A DNA stretch of 64,000 nt from positions 53,238,001-53,302,000 of the forward strand of contig NC_086172.1 in the NCBI RefSeq assembly GCF_023053635.1, read 5' to 3'. The stretch is from Elgaria multicarinata webbii (lineage: Eukaryota; Chordata; Lepidosauria; Squamata; Anguidae). Made by a program: the position numbers and the translations under genes. Positions 34,601-43,294 of the stretch are shown piece by piece (positions within the stretch are counted from its first letter, which is position 1; every line of letters begins with the position of its first letter). Below the pieces are notes generated by a model. The model saw nothing but the letters and a program-made list of their open reading frames with translations. It searched no databases and was not told the DNA's origin.

Positions 34601-37600
34601 ACAGGAAGTATGTTGCCTTCATTGGCTAGCACTTTACTCATGATATACAGTACATGTCTTATTCCTACTGGATGAATTAGTTTGTGCCAGGGATCACCCT
34701 ATATTACGTGCGCACACACACACACTTTCTTATTTAAGGATCCACTAACACTGGCTAGAGCAGCGGTTCTCAACCTGTGGGTCGGGACCCCTTTGGGGAT
34801 CTAACGACCCTTTCACAGGGGTCGCCTAAGACCATTGGAAAACACATATTTCCGATAGTCTTAGGAACCCAGACATTTCATTTATTTGAAATTAGAAATA
34901 AATATTTCACAATATATAATTACATATTGTTTTTGTGATCACTATGCTTTAATTATGTTCAATTTGTAACAATGAAAATACATCCTGCATATCAGATATT
35001 TACATTACGATTCATAACAGTAGCAAAATTACAGTTATGAAGTAGCAACGAAAATAATTTTATGGTTGGGGGTCACCACAACATGAGGAACTGTATTAAA
35101 GGGTCACGGCATTAGGAAGGTTGAAAACCACTGGGCTAGAGGGTTTGCACAGCCTCAGAATAATCATTTAAAATTTAATTATAAGATACAGGCAGTGGAG
35201 GCTGGTGGCTCCAATTTCAGTGGGGCTGTGCATCCATTCTGGGTTTCAGTCAGAACCAGCTAGAACTCCAAAGGAGCTATTCCCCAAAACCACACCCAAA
35301 CAGATTGGAAACTGCCATGGGCTCATGAGCCAATCTGCCTTCCTGAGCCCCATTTACTGAGCATCCTTTTCAATAACCCCACCATCTCTATAAGTACCCA
35401 GAGACATATACACCTTGTAGATCAGGGTGCAGAACCCCTTTCAGCTGGAGGCTCAAATTCCATCTCAGAAAAGTTCTCGGGACCTGCATTCCAGGGGTGG
35501 GTGAAGCCTAAGGCAAAAGAGGTGGGGCCAAGGGGTTGGGGCCAAAAATACAAAACATTCTAAAGCTCTTCCTTAGTAGGCCTTATTAAGACTTTGTAGG
35601 AGAAGCATTTCAGCCTTTTAGTATGAGGAAGAAACAGCACAAAACAAATAAACGTGAGGCAATGGTGGAGTTGAACTCCAATGGTGGAGTTTGTGTTGAA
35701 ACAGCACAAAAGCCAGGAACCCTCCAAATGATTGCTGATGGGGAATGAGAGGGAGTGGAGCCACGGAAAAGGGGCATGGCCATTAGGGAATCCCAGAAGG
35801 CCAGACTGGGGCCACAGGATTTGGCTTCTGGGCCTGAGGTTTCTCCGCCCCCATGGCAGAGACTATCGATTGTGCTATGGAGATTTAGGGTGACCATATG
35901 ACCGGATTTGCCCAGATTTGCCTGGGTTTTTGATGACAAATCCGGGAGGGGGAGAGGAAATCCGGATTTTTCCAAAGAGCAGCTCTAATGGGAATTAACT
36001 AAAATGCATATAACTCTGTCATTTTTTAAGATAAAGACATGAAACTTGGCACAATGGTAGCTCTTAGGAAGGGCTTTAGTCATACCAAATTTGAAACAGA
36101 TCCGTTCATCCATTGATTTTTTAGGATTTTTTTTAAAATTGAGGTTTTAAAATTATTATTTTTAAAATTGTCATTTTTAAAGATAAAGAGATGAAACTTC
36201 GCACCATGATAGCTTTTTGGTTGAGCTTTAGCCATACCAAATTTGAAATAGATCTGTTCATCCATTGTTTTTTAAGGATTTTTTTAAAAGTTCAAAGTTT
36301 TAAAATTATTGTATTTTAAAACTGCTGGAGCCATATCCTTCAAACTCAAGTTGTCAAACCTCCTCTTTGGGGTTTTGCATATTGAGCAGTTTCAGCCCTT
36401 GGCATTAAGAGGATCTCCAGTCTTTAGGTAAACTGCCACAACACCCACCCTAATGTTAGAGTAGAGAAACTTGTGGCAATTATACACAAGCTTTTTTAAA
36501 AAATTGAAATTTAAAAAAGCCAGCCATCTGGCCGGCCAGTAGCAAACCCTGTTAAAAACAACAGCAGCTTGCAATGAGTGAAGACACAGTCAGAAAAGAT
36601 ATTTGAGGGAAGGGGAGATTGTATCACACAAAGCATAGCAAAAGCTTCAAAGTACAGCAAAACCTACAAAAGTAGGAGTGAGTGAAGTTAATTTCAGATA
36701 CACTGAATCTCTCACTTGTTCTTTATTTCAGTGATTTTAACATTAAGATGCTATGTAGAACAGATTTGTCTTAAATGTGTGCTGTAAAATCAGACATGTG
36801 ACCAAGACTATGTTCAGGTGGGCACGTCCCCTTGGTGCTGGACACGCCCCCTTGGGGGCCGACCATGTTGTCCTCCTTTTTGGTTTCCAAAATATGGTCA
36901 CCCTAAAATACATGCATTTGCATCTGAGGAACAGGAGTTTAGCACTGGTGCCAAAGAGCAGGAAATTCCCAGCTGTGTGCTATTACAATACAATAGCTGT
37001 ATTCTTTTTTTTTTTTTTTTTTAAAAAAAAAGCCCTGTCCCCTCAAATGGCAGAGGGATAGTTCTGAGGAAATCATTCTTCGTGGGAGTCTTGGAAGAAA
37101 TGTTTTTCAACTGTTCCATGCCGATTCAAAGTCCCTCTGTGTGCTTAGCAATACTTATGCTTGCAGGAGGGAAGGGCCGTAAAGAGGAATTAATACTCGG
37201 ACAGGGAGCTTTTCGGTCACAGTTGAATTTCAAACCTTATTGGATCAAGTACATTGGGGGATACGAGCTTCAGAAGTACATGCTGGCTGATCAAGCATCC
37301 CCCCTCTTGTAGCTGAAATCAAGTTCCCATTGAATTTCCCACTGCAGCTCCCATAAGGGATTAAAGCAGTATGAAAAACTTTAGTGGGACCAAATTTGGC
37401 CTGTCAGGGTTCCCTAATCCTAGGGTGCCCATATGGAAAGGAGGAGAGGGCTCCTGTATCTTTAACAGTTGTCTAGAAAAGGGAATTTCAGCAGGTGTCA
37501 ATTGTGTGCATGCAGCACCTGGTGAAATTCCCTCTTCATCACAACAGTTAAAACTGCAGGAGCCCTGTCTTCTTTTGTATCTGGTCACCCTAGATTCAGG

Positions 37601-40600
37601 GCAGCGGAAATAGCAGTGAGGGGTGGGGAACTGAAGACATTTTGCCCAAGGAAACCTAGAGCTGATATTGCTCCTCACTCCTTCCCAGCCATGAAGCTCA
37701 CTGGGTGACGTTGAGCCTGTCACCATCTCTCAGCCTAATCTATTTCGTGGGGTTGTCATGGAAATAAATGAGGGGTCTACAGAGAGAATCCTGTACATCA
37801 TGTTGGGCTCCATGGAGGAAATGTCATATATGTGTAATAAATAATAATACAGCCTGATAATAACTGTCAGTTTTTAAAATGATCTCAGTTAAAAAGGATA
37901 GTTAAAAATGAGAATTCTGTTTGTGTCATGTAAGAGAATTCATGGTTAAGCACTGAAGCAAGTAGCTATCAACATGAAGTCCAATTTTCTTCCATCTCCA
38001 CCCTCCCCCAACCTTTGTAGGTCCAAAAAGAATGCATTATTTAATTTGGAAGTGCTTAATGTGAAGAATATGTTTGATCTGAAAGTTTCCCCCCTATATA
38101 TATTTGAATACATTGATACACTGTATGTTGCACTGAAACATTCTAGGATGGAGTTAAAGCCAAGTTTGAATTTGACTGAACCGCTTAGAAAAAACTTTTT
38201 TTTTAAAAAAAATCCTTAAATATGAAGATTTTCCATCCACTCCTGTTTCTTTCCGGTATGTTCATGACCTTATTACACCTCTACTCAGGTTTTTCTTTTG
38301 TTTTTGTTTTTAGTCAATGCCAGTTAAAAAGCATGAGAGATGGAATGGAGGTAATGTCATATTGGCCTTGTTAAATTTGAGACATGTTGTCCCAGGGCTG
38401 CTATAATTTCCCCCTTTGCAGTACATGGATATGTGGCAAAAGTTCACTTGGGTTTATTTATTTATGGCCTGTTTTTCAGTTTAAAAGAAAATATCCAATG
38501 CAGCTAACAGCAGCAATAAAAAGAGCAGTTTAACAAAATACTTAAAACCACAAAAAACTTAAGAAACCAACAGATTAAAATAGCTGGGGAAAATGTCTAA
38601 AATGCAAAGGTTTTAAACATTATGCGGGTGGGGAAAAAAAGCTTTGGGGAAAAACTTGGAGGGTGGGGGCTGGAAATAACGCCCATGTGGATGGCCTGTG
38701 GAGCAGCCCTTCAGCCCACCTTCACGTTTTACATTAAAGGACCTTTCACCCAACCAAATAGGGATAATAGTGGGCCACCTTACCACCCAGATGAGATCAG
38801 ATCCTGGCTTGTTGGTTTGGATGTAATGGGCAAGCCAGGATCCCCATGCTCAAGCCAGTGCAGCTATGGCACTCAGCCACAACTTTATAAACCAAGTTCT
38901 GGATGAAGGTCCAAACATGGCCAGTATGATGGCATTGAAAGGCTGAAAGAGGCTTCCTCCACCCCCACTTAGGGGCTGTCTATATGTGCTCAAAGCCCCG
39001 CAGTGAATCTGCACTGCTAAATCTGCACTGCTAAACCATGGTGAACCAGGCCATATAGTCAGTCTGTAAAAATTAATTTAAAGCAGAAATGGTAGGGATT
39101 GAGCCCGGGGTGGGTGGGGGCAGGGTTCTTCATGCCAAGCATGTATGTTACCACTGAGCTACAACCCTTCGTCATAAAGGTATCCCCTCCCCCAGTTGTA
39201 TTGGCTTGTTTAGGGTTGGAATCCAGGACTTCCCTCACACCTCAAGCCAGAAAAACGCCTTTAAACAAACAAGCTGCTTTGCATGTTGTGAGTACACAGA
39301 TGTCTTTTAAAAATAATAATTACATACACTGCAGAGACACATGCTGGGGAATCGCATTGGTTCCAAGTCCCCACGGTGTGTTTCTATGATGTGTAAGACA
39401 GTGTGTGTGTTTGTGTGCATGTATATGTGTGTGTGTTAAAGGTCTATACACTTCAGATACCCTTATCCCATGACCTTTGCTGAACTACCAAAATGATTTC
39501 TTATCTGTAACATTAGTGAAGAAGAAAGAGTCCTCTCCACCCTTTTACATCACCTCAGTGTGAAGTTGGCTTGTTAAGAGTGCTGGAGCAAGATGAAAGG
39601 CTTTGGTCTTGCAATCTAAAGGCCTGGCCTCTGTCATCCCACTCATTGCAATAGAACATCAGAATTGCCTTATTTGTAATGAAGGGCTTACACCCCTGCC
39701 GATTCCCAGCCAAGTCCATTGCGCAAGAAGGGGACCCACTGCTTACGCAAGAGAGGTAATAGGGCAGGCCAGAGGAACTTCCTTATGCAAGCTCTGCCAA
39801 CCTGCCTTCCATAAATTAGCATTTTCCACTCATGTTAGGTTACCCAGGAATTGCTAAATGGCTGTTACGCAAGCAGTGGGGGCCGCTTGCACAACGGAAT
39901 TGGCAGGACCCACCACCTGCAGAAGGGACTTGGTGGGGCGGAAAGGAATCAGTGGGGGCGTAAGTGCCCCATTGAATTCTACCCAAAAAGTTTTGTTTGG
40001 CAACTTAAAGATGAACAAATTTGTTCCAGCATAGACATTCATGAGCTTGAATCGGGATAAAGGATTTTTATCACCCTATATGTGTTAATTGGCTTACCAG
40101 GTTGCAGGATTTGTGTTATCAGAAATAACTACACTGTGAATGACCACTGTTAATCATGTGATTGGCACGTTTGGCATGTTTCTGTATGCAATTTCCTTCT
40201 GACCTCACTATTTACCATTCCTCTTCCCCTTCCCACCATATGGACCACATATAAACTTAAAACTCTCCATAATGCTCCACGCATCTGATGTAGTGTGCTA
40301 TAGTCCATGGAAGAATAAACATGTTAGTCTTTAAGGTTCCACAAGACTATTGGTTGTTTTTGCTGCAATAAATTAACACGGCCACCCTGTGGAAATCACT
40401 TGGAATGATCACTTGAAGGAATAGCAGCTTGGTGGCAGAAAGGACTACCTGGCCAGATGTGTATTCTTCTCTGTTACAGTACAACAGGAAGCATCATGAT
40501 CTCTGTGCTTTAATTTTATAACCCACGCACATGCCGATGGAAAGTGAGGGTGGGATGAAATATTAATGCCAGCCTGTCATTGACAACAGCATCCTCATGC

Positions 40601-41276
40601 TGTATTCTCTCCAGCCCACCATGCCTGGTTCTGTCCTGACAAACAGCAAGAGATTGTACATGGGCTGAGTTCTTCACCTCCATCTGTCAAATGCAGTTGC
40701 CCTGAAACAGAGGGAAGGCTCCGGGATCCTCCCAGAAACAGCCAGACATACCAAGTAAGGGATGAAAAAGACAAAGGCTTGAGTAGAAAAAATAGAAGAA
40801 CGCATGAAATGGGGTACAGAAAAAGGAGAAGTGCAACTGCTCTGAAATGCTGAAAAAAACCATTTCTTTCACAATGCACATTTCCCAAAAAGTATTTTTA
40901 TACAGGGTATCCAGGAATTTCATATACGCATAAAGGAAAGGCTGATCCATATCTTGCACAGCTGTTTCTTTTTAGATCTCTTCCCGCCCTCTGTTCACAT
41001 CTCTAGAGATTTAGCTTTCTATATAGCTCATACTTTCAGATAGCATCGCTCTCCCTCCTCCTATTTCAGAGGCATTCCTCTTCACAAATAAAATGCCTGC
41101 TTCCTCCCTCCCACCCTGAAAAAAACAGTAAAGTAAGGAACGTTTGGCCAAAGTGTGCCAATGTTACTTTTTCAGCTAAAACTATGGAAAGATGTCCTTA
41201 ATTAATGTTATGTGGAAATTTGGGCATTGATCTAAGAAATGGCGGTTATTTCAGCAGCCTAGTGTTTATCAATGGA

Positions 41277-41314
<38 letters not shown>

Positions 41315-41414
41315 TCTTACCTAACCAAATAGAATTATGTAGAACTCCATCCTTGAATCCCCATCCAGCAGCTCTGTCCCACAGCAAGGCAATGAGGAAA
41401 GTTAACACAATCAT
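22271..41414 (-). CDS. TNFAIP6: TNFAIP6 (TSG-6), complete, six coding exons
   Basis: A secreted protein induced by TNF and IL-1. It binds hyaluronan and transfers inter-alpha-inhibitor heavy chains onto it, stabilising inflamed or ovulatory matrix. The exons 41414-41321, 33221-33084, 30992-30831, 25178-24950, 22692-22652 and 22416-22271 total 810 nt, or 269 aa (human 277). Signal peptide 1-17, with the mature protein starting WGFKDG as in human. The Link module spans about 36-129, with cysteines C58, C82, C103 and C127 at the human positions. The CUB domain spans about 135-247, with C135, C161, C188 and C210. Ser28, the heavy-chain attachment residue, is kept, as are Y47, Y94, F105 and Y113 of the hyaluronan groove; K46 is Arg. 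CUB calcium ligands E183, D191 and D232 are present. N-glycosylation sequons are N118-K-S and N253-A-T. All splice sites are GT-AG and in phase. Confidence 0.98.
22652..22692 (-). CDS. TNFAIP6: TNFAIP6 exon 5 (CUB micro-exon)
   Basis: 41 nt. Reads [13 protein letters not shown], with C210. Identified by exact fit in phase between exons 4 and 6 and by identity to human [13 protein letters not shown]. Acceptor GTTTTTCAG, donor GTAATA. Confidence 0.97.
23485..23740 (+). repeat. Unrecognised dispersed repeat, copy 1
   Basis: Shares ordered blocks with 25280-25520: a GGTGTAGTGGAGTCAGG-like start, CTTCCCTGTTTTCTCTGAGC, ACAGTAGCTAGGGGGGAAGT and TTCTTCCCTGTTGTAAAGC. Family unknown; no protein homology seen. 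Confidence 0.55.
24412..24495. repeat. Partial palindromic foldback element
   Basis: Retains CTTCTAGATGTATTAGACTG and CAACTCCCATAATTCCC of the left half; the right half is mostly lost. Confidence 0.5.
24950..25178 (-). CDS. TNFAIP6: TNFAIP6 exon 4 (CUB domain, main part)
   Basis: 229 nt. Starts [20 protein letters not shown], continues [20 protein letters not shown] and [20 protein letters not shown], and ends [12 protein letters not shown]135, C161 and C188 and calcium ligands E183 and D191 are here. Acceptor TCTCTCCTAG, donor GTAAAA. Confidence 0.97.
25210..25520 (+). repeat. Unrecognised dispersed repeat, copy 2, with internal (TTA)n
   Basis: Begins TTCAGGTTTTTGGGGTCC, with GGCAAGACACCTTGAATGCC also found at the start of the 27280 and 29600 copies. 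It continues into blocks shared with copy 1. A TTA run of about eleven units (25349-25383) sits inside it. Confidence 0.55.
25549..25720 (-). repeat. (TTA)n microsatellite with L2-type LINE tail
   Basis: About eighteen TTA units (25549-25603), then CTGCCCAATAGCCAAAGCTC, the minus-strand LINE tail. The microsatellite is at the LINE's 3' end, as expected if it grew from the tail. Confidence 0.75.
26531..26965 (+). mobile_element. L2-clade LINE 3' fragment in TNFAIP6 intron 3
   Basis: The coding remnant 26531-26762 reads [38 protein letters not shown] and [16 protein letters not shown], the same C-terminus as the 17947-19500 element. An untranslated tail with AACCGCCCAGAGAGCTTCGG and repeated AATA follows. 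Confidence 0.85.
26985..27105 (+). repeat. Second L2-type tail directly following the first
   Basis: Repeats the last 110 bp or so of the preceding element (GAACCACCCAGAGAGCTTCC, then TATTGGGTGGTATAAAAATG and AATA units). It is either a tandem duplication of the tail or a second insertion into the first tail's A-rich end. Confidence 0.75.
27280..27620 (+). repeat. Unrecognised dispersed repeat, copy 3 (uninterrupted)
   Basis: Contains AAGACACCCTCAATGGCTCC, CATCATTGCTACCACTTGC, GAAGAAGCAGGTTGCCATGG and TTGACTCCAGCCCTG, in the same order as the split copy at 29600-30735. Confidence 0.6.
27672..27805. mobile_element. Hairpin element with ~55-bp arms
   Basis: The left arm starts GGCCCCGTTCAGACAACACG and includes AACCAGGCTGCTTAAC; the right arm is the complement, ending TTGTCTGAACAGGGCC. 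Flanking AGT on both sides could be a 3-bp target duplication. MITE-like, non-coding. Confidence 0.75.
29260..29309. promoter_or_regulatory. Tandem duplication with two AP-1 consensus sites
   Basis: The unit TGTTTCAGCTGGGTGAGTCA occurs twice, 27 bp apart, placing TGAGTCA at 29275-29281 and 29302-29308 in TNFAIP6 intron 3. TNFAIP6 is known to be AP-1 responsive, so an intronic enhancer is possible. Chance duplication cannot be excluded. Confidence 0.45.
29600..30735 (+). repeat. Unrecognised dispersed repeat, copy 4, split by an ~800-bp insertion
   Basis: 29600-29795 matches the first half of copy 3 (GACACCCTCAAATGGGCC, CATCATTGCTACCACTTGC) and 30603-30735 the second half (CAAGCAGGTTGCATTGGTGA, TTGACTCTGGCCCTG). 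The intervening sequence includes an L2-type tail at 29911-29963 and an unassigned AT-rich segment. Confidence 0.55.
29911..29963 (+). repeat. L2-type LINE tail
   Basis: CACCGCCCAGAGAGCTTCGG, then the TATTGGGTGGTATAAAAATT block and AATA units. It lies within the insertion that splits repeat copy 4. Confidence 0.7.
30831..30992 (-). CDS. TNFAIP6: TNFAIP6 exon 3 (Link module, second half)
   Basis: 162 nt. Reads [20 protein letters not shown], then [20 protein letters not shown] and [14 protein letters not shown]. It carries C82, C103 and C127, the groove residues Y94, F105 and Y113, and the N118 sequon. Acceptor ATCCCTCAG, donor GTACGT. Confidence 0.98.
31510..31790 (-). mobile_element. CR1/L3-like LINE 3' coding remnant
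   Basis: Minus-strand translation contains [20 protein letters not shown] and [10 protein letters not shown], the C-terminal WN.LP..V pattern of CR1-group ORF2. In TNFAIP6 intron 2, upstream of exon 3. Confidence 0.6.
31970..32040 (-). repeat. Interspersed repeat with AGACTAACAC motif
   Basis: Contains TGTGGCACCTTAAAGACTAA and TATGGCATAAGCTTCAC. Related sequence in the other orientation is at 40285-40395 (TTAGTCTTTAAGGTTCCACA) and 45020-45180. A family common in reptile genomes whose exact name I cannot assign. Confidence 0.5.
33084..33221 (-). CDS. TNFAIP6: TNFAIP6 exon 2 (Link module, first half)
   Basis: 138 nt. Reads [20 protein letters not shown], then [20 protein letters not shown] and EAARKI. 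C58 is present, and Y47 of the hyaluronan site follows Arg46, where mammals have Lys. Acceptor GATTCACAG, donor GTAGGA. Confidence 0.97.
33611..33732. repeat. Palindromic foldback element
   Basis: GCCTTCTCAAACTGGGG on the left and CATCTGGAGGGTGCCAGG then TTGAGGAAG on the right, with a GACTGATGGGAGTTAAAG core. In TNFAIP6 intron 1. Confidence 0.65.
34761..35133. mobile_element. SPIN-type hAT transposon (non-autonomous)
   Basis: The ends are CAGCGGTTCTCAACCTGTGG on the left and AGGTTGAAAACCACTG on the right, imperfect inverted repeats typical of hAT ends. The interior (GGTCGGGACCCCTTTGG, TTTTGTGATCACTATGC, GGTTGGGGGTCACCACAAC) matches, from memory, the SPIN (Space Invader) family spread horizontally among tetrapods. 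The element is flanked by a perfect 8-bp duplication, GGCTAGAG at 34753-34760 and 35134-35141, as expected for hAT. 373 bp, no transposase. In TNFAIP6 intron 1. Confidence 0.93.
35887..36908. mobile_element. ~1-kb TIR element, hAT-like, with internal tandem duplication
   Basis: The left end TTAGGGTGACCATATGACC is answered on the other strand by the right end TTTTAGGGTGACCATATT. No transposase frame. The interior contains two diverged copies of a unit of about 145 bp at 36015-36133 and 36163-36290 (AAAGACATGAAACTTGGCAC vs AAAGAGATGAAACTTCGCAC). The superfamily is not certain because no clean target duplication was found. Confidence 0.6.
37418..37594. mobile_element. Short relative of the AGGGTGACCA element
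   Basis: Left end CTAGGGTGCCCATATGG, right end (other strand) CTAGGGTGACCAG. Inner inverted blocks around AACAGTTGTCTAG / CAACAGTTAAAACTGC and CACCTGGTGAAATTCCC. Shares its termini with 35887-36908, so it is probably a miniature derivative mobilised by the same transposase. Confidence 0.6.
37683..37850 (+). repeat. SINE fragment with L2-like tail
   Basis: CATGAAGCTCACTGGGTGAC, CTCTCAGCCTAATCTATT and a final AATAAATAATAAT; the body and tail of the same SINE as 57942-58190, plus orientation, tRNA head missing. Confidence 0.6.
38455..38600 (-). repeat. L2-type LINE tail, minus orientation, diverged
   Basis: Repeated TTTA units, then TATGGCCTGTTTTTCAG and A-rich sequence resembling the 18000-18170 untranslated region of the longer LINE. 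Confidence 0.45.
39066..39172 (-). repeat. tRNA-derived SINE head
   Basis: Minus strand: GGGTTGTAGCTCAGTGGTAA (A-box-like), then GGGCTCAATCCC (B-box-like). Related to the SINE at 9618-10101. Too diverged and wrongly spaced for a tRNA gene. Confidence 0.55.
40285..40395 (+). repeat. Interspersed repeat with TTAGTCTTTAAGG motif
   Basis: ACATGTTAGTCTTTAAGG, CCACAAGACTATTGG and AATTAACACGGCCACC, in the order expected for this reptile family; 1 kb downstream of TNFAIP6 exon 1, in intron 1. Confidence 0.55.
41276..41312. repeat. (TAA)n microsatellite abutting TNFAIP6 exon 1 donor
   Basis: About twelve ATA units end only eight or so bases from the exon 1 5' splice site (41320). On the transcript this is GTAAGATATT followed directly by a UUA repeat. 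Confidence 0.9.
41321..41414 (-). CDS. TNFAIP6: TNFAIP6 exon 1 (signal peptide)
   Basis: 94 nt coding: [17 protein letters not shown], then [14 protein letters not shown]. The hydrophobic core at residues 2-12 and cleavage before W18 match the human protein. Ser28 lies in the HNS motif. Donor GTAAGA at 41320-41315, followed within ten bases by a TTA microsatellite. Confidence 0.96.
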
Positions 41415-41640
41415 ATCTTCGGTTAGAAGACTTTGCAGTCCCCGCTGAAATGGACTGGAAAATCGCTGCTAGCAGCTGCTTACTTTCTAGTGGGACATCT
41501 GGCTGCCAGAACTTAAATAGTGTTTTCATCTGTGAGGTCAGCAAGCCTGCTCCAATTGAACATGCTGTAGTATTGTTCTCAATTAAAACTAATCCCTAGC
41601 TTTTGTGAGTCTGAGTCATTTTATGTTTCCTTCACATGAG
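41415..41640 (-). promoter_or_regulatory. TNFAIP6: TNFAIP6 core promoter with TATA-like and AP-1 sites
   Basis: On the minus strand a TATA-like TATTTAAG lies at 41519-41512, about 100 bp upstream of the start codon, which would place transcription start near 41485. A consensus AP-1 site TGAGTCA/TGACTCA lies at 41612-41618, roughly 130 bp further upstream than that start. A CRE-like TGACCTCA lies at 41540-41533. The human TSG-6 promoter is known to use AP-1 with NF-IL6 for TNF/IL-1 induction, and the spacing here is compatible. No CpG island is present, in contrast to RIF1. Confidence 0.6.
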
Positions 41641-42203
41641 TGATCAAAGTCTACATGGCATCCAAGTAAATGTTTAATTCTTCATTTGCCAAAGCTAACA
41701 TATAATTTTTTGACCTGTTGAATATGTTAATTTTTTCTTTTGTAACCTCCAGGCATTTTTTGATACGCAAATGACAAGCGGCTCCATACATTTTTGCTTT
41801 TTTGATCATTTCACAAGAGAGTCAATTTGAGCATTATTTGGTTGAGGCTTCTGGCTGTCACAGATCAGCAGCTATTATTGGAGGGAAAAAGTTCATTTTT
41901 GAATAACAAATATGCAAGAACTTCTAACGGGAGATAAGTTGAACTATGGCAAATTATTAAATAGCCAACTAACCAATAGTCTTGGATACTCTTAGAAGAA
42001 GATGTATGCTACATAGTGGTTGTGCTAATGAAAATAAAACAACAATTCTACAATACATTACATGATACGCTGAAAACGTAAAGATTACATTTTTATTAGA
42101 AAGTATGTTGAGATTGAATCCAAAGTGACCCCTATGACTTATTTGCCATATGTTATAGTGGCTCATTCACTGCACGTTCACTGTGAATTGAATATTGGCA
42201 ACA

Positions 42204-42640
42204 TTTGGATGTCATGCTAAACCATGGTTTTGCATGTCAAGAATCAGACGCAATGCACTTTAGGCTTGCACTCTCTCTCTCCTCTCATCCTCTGACATGG
42301 TTGTGAGGAGAAATTTGCATCTTTCCCTTTCATTTTTGCTTAACCATAGCTTATTGTGTCATCTGAACTGACACACTGTGGTTAATGTTAACTATTGTTT
42401 ATTTGAAACACGCCAACTTCGAACCATGGATTATGAAACTGGCTTGTTTAACATTGACCACAGTTTAGGGTTTGGACAAAACATGAAACTATGGTTAATG
42501 GGAAATGGAAGCAAATGCTTCCAAATTCCACCTTCCAGCTGCACTGGAACAGTTGAGGGGATAGGAGAATATATGATTCCAAGGCATCCTGCAACCCGTT
42601 CTCATCATGCTAAATTGTGAGTTAGTATGGCATCTAAAAC
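42204..42640. mobile_element. Diverged foldback element
   Basis: Left GGATGTCATGCTAAACCATG; right end on the other strand AGATGCCATACTAACTC. The interior has several CCATGGTT/AACCATGG-like inverted blocks. Similar in style to the degenerate element at 3891-4020. No ORF of note. Confidence 0.45.
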
Positions 42641-43179
42641 AAGGTTTCTCTCTCCTGCCTTCTCTTCCATCATAGTTTTATTTCTTATCCCCACCTAACC
42701 ATAGAGGAGGGGTGCAGAACTTCAGGTCTCAGTCTGGCTTTCCTGAGGTCCCAATCTGGTGCTCTGGGGTTACTGAGAGGGCCATACTCCCTTTCCCCTG
42801 ACCACTGAGCATTGGGTAGTTTCCTGTCTTTTGGTAGTTTCTCTGCCACCCTCCCCCCATCAAAGCTAAATATGCTAGATTTTGGGCCACCTATTTTGCT
42901 GTTTGCCATGCCCCCAAGAGCTTTTCTGAAATGGAATTTGGCCTTTGGGCGGAAAGAGGCTAAATGCTCCTGCTGTAGTGCATAAGAGAATGCTACTGAC
43001 CACTGCTGCCAGTTACAGGGGATGCTCCCTGCTGCTTCTTCCCACCTACTTCCTGCCCATCACATTGACAACTACTCTACTAGCTTGAAGTAAATGACAC
43101 TTCATGAGAAAACTAGTTTTGGACCAACGTAAAGAATCCAGTGCCAGACCTAATAACATAGGTATGATCCACAAGACAG

Positions 43180-43294
43180 CCGTCCCAGCACCATCCAGAT
43201 GTGTTCGACTAACAACTCCCATCATCCATGCTGGATGAGAATGATGGGACTTCTAGTCGAATACATTTGGAGGGTGCCAGGTTGGAGAAAGTTG
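43180..43294. repeat. Palindromic foldback element
   Basis: Left ACCATCCAGATGTGTTCGAC, right GTCGAATACATTTGGAGGGT and CCAGGTTGGAGAAAG. The two halves pair over most of their length. Confidence 0.7.

Larger units (their letters stand above)
33222..41320. other. TNFAIP6 intron 1
   Basis: 8.1 kb. Holds the foldback at 33611, SPIN at 34761, the 1-kb TIR element at 35887, its miniature at 37418, SINE pieces at 37683 and 39066, a LINE tail at 38455 and an interspersed repeat at 40285-40395. The segments 33740-34750, 35142-35886 (with a dispersed repeat around 35415-35600), 37860-38450 and 39180-40280 show nothing clearly assignable. Confidence 0.65.
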
